NCBI RefSeq assembly: GCF_000758755.1
Contig: NZ_JRMV01000279.1
Location: forward strand, 62,001 to 126,000
Length of the DNA stretch: 64,000 nt
From: Actinomyces sp. S6-Spd3
Lineage (GTDB): Bacteria > Actinomycetota > Actinomycetes > Actinomycetales > Actinomycetaceae
Direction: 5' to 3'
The translations under genes were made by a program, and so were the position numbers. Shown one piece after another: positions 17,082 through 24,731 of this stretch (within the stretch, counting starts at the first letter, position 1; each line of letters opens with the position of its first letter). The notes beneath the pieces are model-generated. The model worked only from the letters and a program-made list of their open reading frames with translations, was not told where the DNA came from and searched no databases.

Positions 17082-18172
17082 TGGAGCAGCATCAAGCATC
17101 TCGCCAGCTTTCACTAACGGTCCCAGCGCCGACTCCCCCCGGGCGTCGGCCGTTGTCCACTCTGCCAAAAGCGCACCTGCATCTGCACTTCACGGGTGCG
17201 ATGCGACCGCAAAGTCTGATCGATATGGCCCGCGAGAAGGGCACTCGCCTTCCTCCCCACCTCTTGGACTTGGACCCCTTAACCGTGCCCGCAGATGCTC
17301 GCGGATGGTTCCGTTTCCAGCGCTCCTACGATGCCGCGCGCGCTTTGGTCCGTTCCGAAGCCGCGATGCGGCGGATCGTTGCCGAGGCCGCGGAAGATGA
17401 TGCGGCCGAGGGCTCGCGTCGCCTCGAAATGCAGGTTGACCCCACGTCTTATGCCCCTTGGGTTGGCGGGATTACTCCCGCTTTGGAGATCATCATTGAC
17501 GAGGCGATCGCTGCGGGAAAGCGCACGGGCGTCGAAGTTGCATTGATCGTTGCGGCTTCGCGAATTCGCCATCCCCTTGACGCGCGAACGCTTGCTCGTC
17601 TGGCAGTTCAGTATGCGGGTGATGGCCCCGGACAGGTTGTGGGCTTTGGTCTGTCCAATGATGAGCGCGTTGGCGATACCTCAGCGTTTGCTCCTGCCTT
17701 CCGTATTGCCCGCGAGGGCGGTTTGGCCTCGGTTCCTCATGGCGGGGAGCTTTTGGGCCCGGAGTCTGTGATGAATGTTGTTTCAGCCCTGCACCCGACG
17801 CGTTTGGGTCACGGCGTGCGCACCAGTGAAGATCCCGATTTGCTGCGGCGTTTGATTGACGAGGATGTTTCTTTCGAGGTGTGTCCGACCTCGAATATTC
17901 ACCTGGGGGTCTTCCCCGATTTCGCATCTGTTCCGCTCATGCGCTTTATCGAGGCCGGCGCGCGCGTTGCTCTTTCGGCTGACGACCCCTTGCTATTCCA
18001 TTCGCGCGTGGTTGCCCAATACGAGGCCGCGCGTGATGTTTTCGGGCTTTCTGACGTTCAGCTGGCAGATTTGGCACGTCAGTCTATTGATGCTTCTTTG
18101 GCTAGTGAGGCCTCGAAACGCGTGTGGAAAGCGGAAATCGATCAGTGGCTCGCGGCCCCACCCGCGGTGTGA
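17081..18172 (+). CDS. add: Adenosine deaminase
   Basis: Zinc amidohydrolase that turns adenosine into inosine for purine salvage. 363 residues, typical length. Motifs: metal-binding HLHFTG near residue 35 (usual form HLHLDG or HLEG, so the Thr is atypical), the catalytic PHGGELLG (usual HAGE), RLGHGVRTSEDP, CPTSNIHLGVF and SADDPLLF with the metal and catalytic Asp. The start is the ATG at 17081 in the TGATG overlap with the hydrolase; an upstream GTG/TTG would lie in that gene. Its 3' end overlaps the convergent HEAT-repeat gene by 31 bases. Adenine or another aminopurine as substrate cannot be excluded. Confidence 0.9.
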   Translation: MEQHQASRQLSLTVPAPTPPGRRPLSTLPKAHLHLHFTGAMRPQSLIDMAREKGTRLPPHLLDLDPLTVPADARGWFRFQRSYDAARALVRSEAAMRRIVAEAAEDDAAEGSRRLEMQVDPTSYAPWVGGITPALEIIIDEAIAAGKRTGVEVALIVAASRIRHPLDARTLARLAVQYAGDGPGQVVGFGLSNDERVGDTSAFAPAFRIAREGGLASVPHGGELLGPESVMNVVSALHPTRLGHGVRTSEDPDLLRRLIDEDVSFEVCPTSNIHLGVFPDFASVPLMRFIEAGARVALSADDPLLFHSRVVAQYEAARDVFGLSDVQLADLARQSIDASLASEASKRVWKAEIDQWLAAPPAV

Positions 18173-18798
18173 GCGGCATTCCGTTCAATAAATTTGCTCG
18201 CTAGCTTGTGGACCTGTCGAGTTTCCTTGCTTTCCAGATCCCACGCGCTTAATTCGGTTGCAACCAGGTCTGGGAACCTCTTACTGATATCGCGTAGAGC
18301 GTTTCCCACAGATTTTCTGACGTACTCGCTCGGGTCATTTCGAAGCGCCGAAAGCCTCTCGATTGCCTCACATGGGTGCTCTTTAAAATAGGGGCGACTG
18401 GTCCATATCCGTAGTCCTTCAGTGACAGCTCTACGAACATTTGGATTGGAATGAGCCAGCCACTCGTCGATCACTGAAAGAGAGTGCTCATACCCCGTAG
18501 TGGCGCAGAAAAAGTCAAAGGCTTTCGCCAGGATTTCTTGAACTCTCCAGTTGTCATCCTGGGCGATATTTTCCCTCAAGAAAGTAAGTACTTCCTGATC
18601 CTGCGAGAGATACCCGAAGAGGAAAACCGCGTACATTCGCACCTGGTAAACCTCGGAGCGGTATGCGCAATAGGCAATTTCCAAAGCCTGGTCGCGATCA
18701 TGAGAGTCGTAGTCGCTGCGTGCCCGCCGCTCTTCTTCTTTGAAGCCTCCCTCGATCGGGGAAAGGTCTCTTTCCAAGCTCGCAAGGTACTCGTTCAC
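18142..18798 (-). CDS. HEAT-repeat protein, DNA alkylation repair (AlkD)-like
   Basis: 218 residues, almost all helical, with HEAT-like repeats; the stretch NPNVRRAVTEGLRIW, then RPYFKEHP and SEYVRKSVGNALRDISK is characteristic of the AlkC/AlkD DNA alkylation repair superfamily, in which HEAT repeats wrap round DNA and remove alkylated bases. No catalytic residue can be fixed from sequence alone, so a non-enzymatic HEAT protein is possible. The GTG at 18798 has AGGAGG six bases upstream; the longer frame to 18840 would run into murB. It is lower in GC than its neighbours (32 of 60 bases in 18301-18360). It lies 35 bases after murB and its 3' end overlaps add. Confidence 0.75.
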   Translation of the reverse strand: MNEYLASLERDLSPIEGGFKEEERRARSDYDSHDRDQALEIAYCAYRSEVYQVRMYAVFLFGYLSQDQEVLTFLRENIAQDDNWRVQEILAKAFDFFCATTGYEHSLSVIDEWLAHSNPNVRRAVTEGLRIWTSRPYFKEHPCEAIERLSALRNDPSEYVRKSVGNALRDISKRFPDLVATELSAWDLESKETRQVHKLASKFIERNAAHTAGGAASH

Positions 18799-18833
18799 GG
18801 CGGTCCTCCTCAGCTCGTTGAAGATAGCCCGAA

Positions 18834-19922
18834 CTACCACTCAATGCCGATGGCAACAGGCTCAGGAACAAGAGTCACGCCATAGGCATCAAAGACACGC
18901 TCGCGCACAGCGCGCGCCAAGGCCTCGATGTCTGCGCCGCTTGCACCCCCGCGGTTTGTCAGTGCGAGCACGTGCTTGGTCGACAAGGATGCGCGAGGCG
19001 GGGCACCGGCCTCTAGAAGATGGAAACCCTTGGAGCAGCCCGCGTGGTCAATGAGCCAAGCAGCGCTGGTTTTCACCAGTCCCTCCCCCGCCGGGAAACG
19101 AGGCGCCTCTTCGGGGAGCGCGGCAGCCACGGCCTCGGGGAGGATGGGGTTAGTGAAGAAAGATCCCGCGCTCCACGTATCGTGGTCCTCCGGGTTTAAG
19201 ACCATTCCCTTCCCCGCGCGCAGCTCAAGCACGGTCGAGCGGACCAGGGAAGCCTCGGCACGCTCCCCAGCTTCCACTCCGAGGCGCCGCGCAAGTTCGG
19301 AGTACATGACGGGCGCACTCAGGGATGAGCGCTCGAGGCGGAAGTCGACGCTCAACACAACCCAACGCCCCGTCGGCCCCCACACGCGGCCGGGAAGACC
19401 GGGCTGACCAATGCTGTGCTTGATCGCGGAGGAACGGTAAGCAAAACCTAGCTCTGCGGGAAGCAGACGAACGGTGCGCTGCTCGAGGCGGTCGTAGGCC
19501 TCGACGCTGTGAATTGTTTCAGCAACCTCGTGTCCGTAGGCGCCCACGTTCTGTACCGGGGATGCTCCCGCGCTTCCGGGGATCCCCGACAAAGCCTCGA
19601 TACCGGACAACTGTTCTTCGACGCTCCACGCAACAAAGTCATCCCAAACTGTACCGGCCCACACACGTACAATCACCGAGTCAGCCGCATCCTCTTCAAC
19701 GATGCGCGCAATCTCTGCACCCGGACGTACAGCGACAACAGCTCCATCAAATGGAGCATCCGATGCAAGCAGATTCGATCCGCCGCCCAGAACTAGAAGC
19801 TGGCGCTGCTCCTCATCGGCCGCGCGAACGCCAGCAACCAATTCCTCACTGGAAGTTGCGCGTACAAGGCGAGAAACCTCTCCGCCCACGCGAAAGGTCG
19901 TCAATTCAGCAAGAGTCGTCAT
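18834..19922 (-). CDS. murB: UDP-N-acetylenolpyruvoylglucosamine reductase
   Basis: FAD enzyme that reduces UDP-GlcNAc-enolpyruvate to UDP-MurNAc with NADPH, the second step of peptidoglycan synthesis. 362 residues: N-terminal TTFRVGGEVSRL, FAD-binding LVLGGGSNLLASD, SGIPGSAGASPVQNVGAYG (substrate and flavin site), YRSSAIKH (catalytic Tyr region), AGSFFTNP with the catalytic Ser, and HVLALTNRGGA near the end. ATG at 19922, ten bases downstream of the MFS gene stop. Part of the conserved murB, add, aspC, secE neighbourhood. Confidence 0.97.
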   Translation of the reverse strand: MTTLAELTTFRVGGEVSRLVRATSSEELVAGVRAADEEQRQLLVLGGGSNLLASDAPFDGAVVAVRPGAEIARIVEEDAADSVIVRVWAGTVWDDFVAWSVEEQLSGIEALSGIPGSAGASPVQNVGAYGHEVAETIHSVEAYDRLEQRTVRLLPAELGFAYRSSAIKHSIGQPGLPGRVWGPTGRWVVLSVDFRLERSSLSAPVMYSELARRLGVEAGERAEASLVRSTVLELRAGKGMVLNPEDHDTWSAGSFFTNPILPEAVAAALPEEAPRFPAGEGLVKTSAAWLIDHAGCSKGFHLLEAGAPPRASLSTKHVLALTNRGGASGADIEALARAVRERVFDAYGVTLVPEPVAIGIEW

Positions 19923-19931
19923 GACTCAAGA

Positions 19932-21182
19932 TTAATCGTCAAGAGGTGCAACGGCTCGCACGCGCCCCCGCTGGTCCGGAACCTGTCCGGCCAAGACGAT
20001 GGCCAGACACACCGGGAGCACGACGAAAATGAGCGCACGGTGGTAGCCGACGTGATCTGCAATAAGACCTAAAATCGGCGGTCCGATGAGCGCCGAACCA
20101 TAATTCACGGTCGAGAGGACCGATACTCGCGCAGGCGTCATCACGGGATCAATGCTCAGGGCGGAAATACCCAGGGGGAACACCAAGGATGCACCGATAC
20201 CCCACAAGGCAACACCGATAACCGCAAGAATATGATGCGGCGCAAAGGCAACAAGCATCAGGCCAACGATCGCGCATCCCATGGTCAATCGAAGCAGATG
20301 CGGCGCCCCAAAACGCCTCTCTAAACGCGGAGATCCGAAGCGCATGATCGTCATCATCAGCAAGAAGAAAGCGAAGATCGCCGACGCCGTCGAGGTCGCA
20401 AAACCATAACCGTCGACCATCGACAGGTTCAGCCAGTCGTTAGCAGCGCCTTCCAGGAGTCCGCCGCTCATCACCATGAGAGCGATCAGAACCGTGCGGC
20501 GTTCGCGCCACGCCAAGCGGGTCAGGCCCTTCTTCGCATTGCCTGCCGAGGCCTCGTCCCCTTCGCCCGCAGGGCTTTCCCTTGCGGGTTCAAGAGCGGC
20601 GACCTCGTCCTGACTGAGGTAGAAACCAATGGAAACACCGCACACAATAAGTTCAAGAGCAGCCAGACCGTATAAGTGCGCTCCGAGTGGAACTCCGACC
20701 CGCGAGGCAAGTGCTCCAAGTAATGCGCCACCAAGCATGCCAACCGCGTACATCGCTTGAATCACTGGAACTACAAGGCGCCTCACAGCAGCTTGGACCA
20801 AACCAGCCTCGATGTTCATGCTCGATCCCCACAGGCCCGCCCCGGCAGACATGAAAACAAGGGAACCGGTGAAGAGCACGAGAGAATTCGCGAGCGTTCC
20901 CGTCGCTGCTCCGACAATGCCCAATGCCCAAATGAATACGCCGATTCGCCCAGCCCACCGTGCACCGATCTTCATGACGATCGGACCCGAAGTGGGAAGG
21001 GTCAACAAAGAACCCAGGGAGGCAATCAGCAGCATCATGCCGATGGTTCCCGGGGTCAATCCCAGGTGATCACGCACATCGGGTAGACGTGAGAGCCACG
21101 CTGAGGTTGCAGAACCCAGGCCTGCGTAGACCACAAAGGTTGCACGAAGGGCACTGTGAGCGCGAGCTGAGGGGATAGACAT
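19932..21182 (-). CDS. MFS transporter (YbjJ-like)
   Basis: Major facilitator superfamily protein of 416 residues with about twelve membrane helices split by a hydrophilic loop (about 205-235, rich in Glu, Ala and Gly). The loop after helix 2 has a loose MFS signature. The closest pattern I recognise is the YbjJ group of putative sugar or drug carriers. The ATG at 21182 is chosen over the TTG at 21191; TAAAAT lies eight bases before it and there is no Shine-Dalgarno, so the mRNA may be leaderless. It follows the sialic-acid operon and its terminator, so a role in that pathway is not implied. Substrate unknown. Confidence 0.85.
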   Translation of the reverse strand: MSIPSARAHSALRATFVVYAGLGSATSAWLSRLPDVRDHLGLTPGTIGMMLLIASLGSLLTLPTSGPIVMKIGARWAGRIGVFIWALGIVGAATGTLANSLVLFTGSLVFMSAGAGLWGSSMNIEAGLVQAAVRRLVVPVIQAMYAVGMLGGALLGALASRVGVPLGAHLYGLAALELIVCGVSIGFYLSQDEVAALEPARESPAGEGDEASAGNAKKGLTRLAWRERRTVLIALMVMSGGLLEGAANDWLNLSMVDGYGFATSTASAIFAFFLLMMTIMRFGSPRLERRFGAPHLLRLTMGCAIVGLMLVAFAPHHILAVIGVALWGIGASLVFPLGISALSIDPVMTPARVSVLSTVNYGSALIGPPILGLIADHVGYHRALIFVVLPVCLAIVLAGQVPDQRGRVRAVAPLDD

Positions 21183-21236
21183 GGTTCGCAATTTTACGCG
21201 CGTTCACGCACGTAGATAAAGGCTGAATACAGCGCT

Positions 21237-21263
21237 GCCCGTGTGAAATACATCCACACGGGC
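21237..21263 (-). terminator. Terminator of the sialic-acid operon
   Basis: Perfect nine-base-pair stem GCCCGTGTG / CACACGGGC, nine-base loop, 21 bases beyond the nanE stop on the minus strand. No strong T run. Confidence 0.8.
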
Positions 21264-21284
21264 ACCGCAGAAATTCGGGACGAA

Positions 21285-21959
21285 TCAGCCTTCGACGGCG
21301 GCCTTAAACCAGCCGGTGACCGAGGTCGGGTGAGTAATCGCGGTACCCACGATCACTGCGAATGCGCCGAGCTTCATGGCAGCGGCGGCGTGCTCCGGAG
21401 TGTGAATACGTCCTTCGCAGATCACGGGAACACCCGGGAATGCCTGGACCGTCTGCTCGAGAAGCTCCAAATCAGGGCCATCGGTCTTCGGGCGATCGCC
21501 GGTGTAGCCAGCAAGAGTCGTTGAAACAATATCGACACCGGCATCGACGGCGCGCTGTGCATCTTCAAAAGAACCACAGTCAGCCATCACCAGTGTCTCT
21601 TCTTCGCGCAAAGCCGCAACGGTTTCAGCAAAACTACGACCGTCAAGGCGCGGGCGACCCGTCGCGTCTAGAGCCACGATATCGGCACCCGCCATGACGC
21701 AGGCGCGCGCGTGACGCAACGAGGGGGTGATGTAGACACCCTCGTGGCCTTCCTTCCACAGACCAATCACCGGGACATCGACACGTCCCTTGATCGCGGA
21801 GATATCCGACAGCCCCTGGCAACGGATCGCCGCAGCGCCACCGATCTCGGCAGCACGCGCAATCTGAGCCATAGTCTCGGGGTGACGCATGGGTTCCCCC
21901 GGGTAAGCCTGAACAGAAACGATGAGCTTTCCTTTAAGACCGGCAATAAGCGGATGCAT
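21285..21959 (-). CDS. nanE: N-acylglucosamine-6-phosphate 2-epimerase
   Basis: TIM-barrel epimerase that turns N-acetylmannosamine 6-phosphate into N-acetylglucosamine 6-phosphate in sialic-acid breakdown. 224 residues with LIVSVQAYPGEPM at the N-terminus, RCQGLSDI, VPVIGLWKEG, VALDATGRPR (catalytic Lys is in the LWK segment) and the phosphate-binding VICEGRIHTPEHA and FAVIVGTAITHP. It follows nanK by 9 bases and is the last gene of the operon. nagA and nagB, needed to finish the route, are not in this window. Confidence 0.95.
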   Translation of the reverse strand: MHPLIAGLKGKLIVSVQAYPGEPMRHPETMAQIARAAEIGGAAAIRCQGLSDISAIKGRVDVPVIGLWKEGHEGVYITPSLRHARACVMAGADIVALDATGRPRLDGRSFAETVAALREEETLVMADCGSFEDAQRAVDAGVDIVSTTLAGYTGDRPKTDGPDLELLEQTVQAFPGVPVICEGRIHTPEHAAAAMKLGAFAVIVGTAITHPTSVTGWFKAAVEG

Positions 21960-21968
21960 GATGAACTC

Positions 21969-22889
21969 CTATGCGTTGAGGAAGAAAGAAACAGCCCCGA
22001 GCAGCGGCGCATCGCCACCAAGGGAACCAACAAGAATGGGGGTAGCTGCAACGGGTGTCATCGCGCTGGCTGAAAAGCCCTCGTTGAGACCATCCCACCA
22101 GATATCCCCCGAGCGAGTCATCGAGCCGGAGATGATGACGACGGCGGGATCCATACAGTTCACTAACGAGGCCGTGGCCTCGCCCAGTGCGTACGCGGAA
22201 CGCGCGAAACACGCTTGTGCGAGGGGATCGCCAGAATCGGCGAGCTCTTGGAGAGCGCGTCCTCCGTCAACTTCCGGCTTGTCTTGTGGACGCAGCGAGT
22301 TATACCACGTGGTAATTCCTGACCCGGAGCAGAAGGATTCGATGTGTCCCAAGCGCCCACACGAACAAACCATGTCCGGAGCGAAATGGTGGTGAACGTG
22401 ACCCACGTGTCCCGCAATACCGCGAGAACCGAAGGCAACGCGACCGTCTTCGACGAAGGCACCACCGATCCCCGTTCCCACGGCAATAGATAGAACGCTT
22501 CGATAGGGACGCCCTGCACCCAAAGTGGCCTCTCCAAGCCCGTGTGCGTGCACGTCGTTGAGGACACGAACCGGGAGCTGCGTATGCGCGGAAAGGAGGT
22601 CACCGAGTTTGGTTCCCGCCCAACCGGGCATGATGTCCGTTGCGGACACGATCGTACCGGTCGCGGGGTCGACAACTCCGGCGCTTGCGACCGCGATACC
22701 TGTAATAGCCGGGTGCGACTCGATCAGTTCCGAGGCCAGTGCGCAGATTCGCGCAGCAACATCGGCACCGCCCTGAGCGGCCAAGGTCGGGATTGATCCG
22801 CGTTCGGTAACGGTGAAGCTGTCTTCGGCCTCGACAATGCCCCAACCGATCTTCGTTCCACCGATATCAAGAGCAAGGAGCGTAGTCAT
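21969..22889 (-). CDS. nanK: ROK-family N-acetylmannosamine kinase
   Basis: Sugar kinase of the ROK family; by position it should phosphorylate N-acetylmannosamine at C6. 306 residues with the ATP phosphate motif LDIGGTKIGWG at the N-terminus, the catalytic VLNDVHAHGLGE (Asp of ND), and SIAVGTGIGGAFV. The usual ROK zinc signature CxCGxxGCxE reads CSCGRLGHIES here: the third Cys is His and the array is one residue off, so zinc binding may differ. ATG at 22889. Kinase specificity is inferred from nanA and nanE alongside; glucokinase or GlcNAc kinase cannot be ruled out from sequence. Confidence 0.88.
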   Translation of the reverse strand: MTTLLALDIGGTKIGWGIVEAEDSFTVTERGSIPTLAAQGGADVAARICALASELIESHPAITGIAVASAGVVDPATGTIVSATDIMPGWAGTKLGDLLSAHTQLPVRVLNDVHAHGLGEATLGAGRPYRSVLSIAVGTGIGGAFVEDGRVAFGSRGIAGHVGHVHHHFAPDMVCSCGRLGHIESFCSGSGITTWYNSLRPQDKPEVDGGRALQELADSGDPLAQACFARSAYALGEATASLVNCMDPAVVIISGSMTRSGDIWWDGLNEGFSASAMTPVAATPILVGSLGGDAPLLGAVSFFLNA

Positions 22890-22924
22890 GAAAATTCTCC
22901 AAAAGGCGACGGAAGAGAAGACTA

Positions 22925-22993
22925 ATCAGCGAGGCCAAGGCGGGCGCACGCTCGCGCGCACGCGAGAGGAAGTACCGCCTCGGCCTCGCTGAT
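22925..22993 (-). repeat. Long nested hairpin between nanA and nanK
   Basis: ATCAGCGAGGCC (22925-22936) pairs perfectly with 22982-22993; inside it AGGCGG pairs with CCGCCT (22938-22943 / 22975-22980) and CTCGCG with CGCGAG around a CGCA loop. The structure starts directly after the nanA stop. With no T run it is more likely a processing or stabilising hairpin than a terminator. Confidence 0.75.
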
Positions 22994-22995
22994 GA

Positions 22996-23913
22996 TCAGG
23001 AGAGCAGACCAACCTCACGAAGGACGGAGGCGACATGCTCGACGTTTGCACCTTCAAGAGCCTTCACGGGGCGAGGCATCTCGTTGGAATCAAAGACACC
23101 GAGGAGCTGCAGAGCAGTCTTGAAGGCACCAACACCGGCGCCAAAGCCCTGAACGCCCTGGACCAGAACGATGCGCATGAGGTCCGCGAGGCGGTCCTGC
23201 TCGGTGCGCACAGCTTCCCAGTCACCGCGCTCGAAAGCCTGCCACTGACGGACGTAGCCATCGGGGTCAACGTTGGCCAGGCCGGGGACCGAGCCGTCTG
23301 CGCCCGACATGTAAGCACCATCGACAACCACTTCGTGGCCGGTCAGCAGCTGAAGCGGGTGACCAGCGGCCTCGTTCGCACGGGACAGCCAGCGGAAGCC
23401 CACATCATCACCGGAAGAATCCTTAACGCCGTCAAGAACGCCTTCCTTACCCAAGCGAAGAACAAGATCGTTCTGCAGCTTCGTGTGGACGCAGACGGGA
23501 ATGTCGTAGGCCCACAGCTCAAGATTGGTGTTCTCCTTGAGGATGCGGAAGTGCTTCTCGATCTCTGCCTGGCCGCCCAGTGCATAGAAGGGAGCGGTTG
23601 CAACGACGCCCAGAGCTCCACCGATCTCCTCGACGGCCTTGATGTTCTCAATGACACGCTCAGTTTCGGTATCGATCACACCGACCAGCAGCGGAACGCG
23701 ACCGTCGACAATGCGAACAACCTCGCGCTGGATCTGCTGACGACGCTCGGAGGTCGAGAATGCAACCTCACCGGTCGAGCCGGAGACGAAGAGGCCGTTC
23801 AGGCCCGCACCAATCATGCGGTTGATGTGACGCTCCAGCGAGGCAACGTCCAGTTCGCCGTTCTTCAGCGGGATAGCCAACGGCGGGACAACGCCGCGAA
23901 TCTGTGAACTCAT
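22996..23913 (-). CDS. nanA: N-acetylneuraminate lyase (DapA/NanA family)
   Basis: Class I aldolase of the DHDPS/NAL family, 305 residues. In this operon it should cleave N-acetylneuraminate to N-acetylmannosamine and pyruvate. Motifs: SGSTGEVAFST (usual GTTGE), YDIPVCVH with the catalytic Tyr and the Schiff-base Lys in DGVKDSSGD. The start ATG overlaps the stop of the upstream ATPase as TAATG. The family also holds DapA and other aldolases; NanA is chosen because NanK and NanE follow and an import system precedes. Confidence 0.88.
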   Translation of the reverse strand: MSSQIRGVVPPLAIPLKNGELDVASLERHINRMIGAGLNGLFVSGSTGEVAFSTSERRQQIQREVVRIVDGRVPLLVGVIDTETERVIENIKAVEEIGGALGVVATAPFYALGGQAEIEKHFRILKENTNLELWAYDIPVCVHTKLQNDLVLRLGKEGVLDGVKDSSGDDVGFRWLSRANEAAGHPLQLLTGHEVVVDGAYMSGADGSVPGLANVDPDGYVRQWQAFERGDWEAVRTEQDRLADLMRIVLVQGVQGFGAGVGAFKTALQLLGVFDSNEMPRPVKALEGANVEHVASVLREVGLLS

Positions 23914-24731
23914 TAGTTCTCTCCTCCGAGTGTTGGATGCAGCAGCGAGGGTGCAGCCCCCAGGAGCTTGCGGGTGTAGGGATCCTTCGGGGACGCCAGC
24001 AACTCAGCTGCCGGTCCCTCTTCAACGACCTTTCCGCCGTTCATCACAGCGATCCGGTCAGAAACGTAGCGAACAGTTTGAATATCGTGCGAGATGAAGA
24101 CCATCGCCAAGCCCAGTTCACTCTTGAGGTCCGTGAGCAGGTTCAGGATCTGTGCGCGCACCGAAACGTCCAGTGCGCTCGTGGGCTCATCAGCGATGAT
24201 CGCATCGGGGCCAATGGACAGGGCACGAGCAATTGCAACGCGCTGACGCTGACCGCCGGAGAGCTGACCGGGGAGTGCATCCAAGGCGCTCGAAGGCAGA
24301 CCCACCAAAGAGATCAGTTCTTGCACGCGCTTGGCCCGCGAGGCCTCGTCACCAATCTTGTGTACGCGCAGCGGATCAGCAAGCTGATCAGCAACGTGCA
24401 TACGCGGGTTGAGAGCGGTTGCGGGGTCTTGGAAGACCACGGAAACAACACGTCCGATACGCCTGCGCGCATCCGCACCGCGCTTGGTGACTTCTTCACC
24501 GTTGAAGAACACTTGGCCCTTCGTTGGCATCTGCAGGCCGCACATAACATTTGCAGTCGTGGACTTACCGCAGCCGGATTCACCGACGATACCCAGCGTC
24601 TGCCCACGCTCAATGCGCATGTTGACACCGCGAACCGCGTGCACCTTGTGGGGGCGGAACAATGAGCCAGTGCGGGAGTTGAAGGTCACCTCAACGTCTT
24701 TGAGCTCGATGATCGGAGTTTCAGTACTCAT
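23913..24731 (-). CDS. Peptide/sialic-acid-type ABC transporter ATPase (DppF-like)
   Basis: Second ATP-binding subunit of a DppABCDF-type importer. 272 residues with Walker A GESGCGKST, Q-loop VFQDPATALNP, signature LSGGQRQRV, Walker B AIIADEPTSALD and the OppF-type C-terminus (DPYTRKLLGAAP). Its start overlaps the upstream fused protein stop as TGATG and its stop overlaps nanA. The tight link with nanAKE points to sialic acid as the cargo, as reported for the Corynebacterium glutamicum SiaEFGI system, rather than peptide. Confidence 0.9.
   Translation of the reverse strand: MSTETPIIELKDVEVTFNSRTGSLFRPHKVHAVRGVNMRIERGQTLGIVGESGCGKSTTANVMCGLQMPTKGQVFFNGEEVTKRGADARRRIGRVVSVVFQDPATALNPRMHVADQLADPLRVHKIGDEASRAKRVQELISLVGLPSSALDALPGQLSGGQRQRVAIARALSIGPDAIIADEPTSALDVSVRAQILNLLTDLKSELGLAMVFISHDIQTVRYVSDRIAVMNGGKVVEEGPAAELLASPKDPYTRKLLGAAPSLLHPTLGGEN

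Noticed and set aside
22996-23913. The lyase as DapA (lysine pathway)
   Set aside because: Same fold and Lys motif, but operon partners nanK and nanE and the importer favour NanA.
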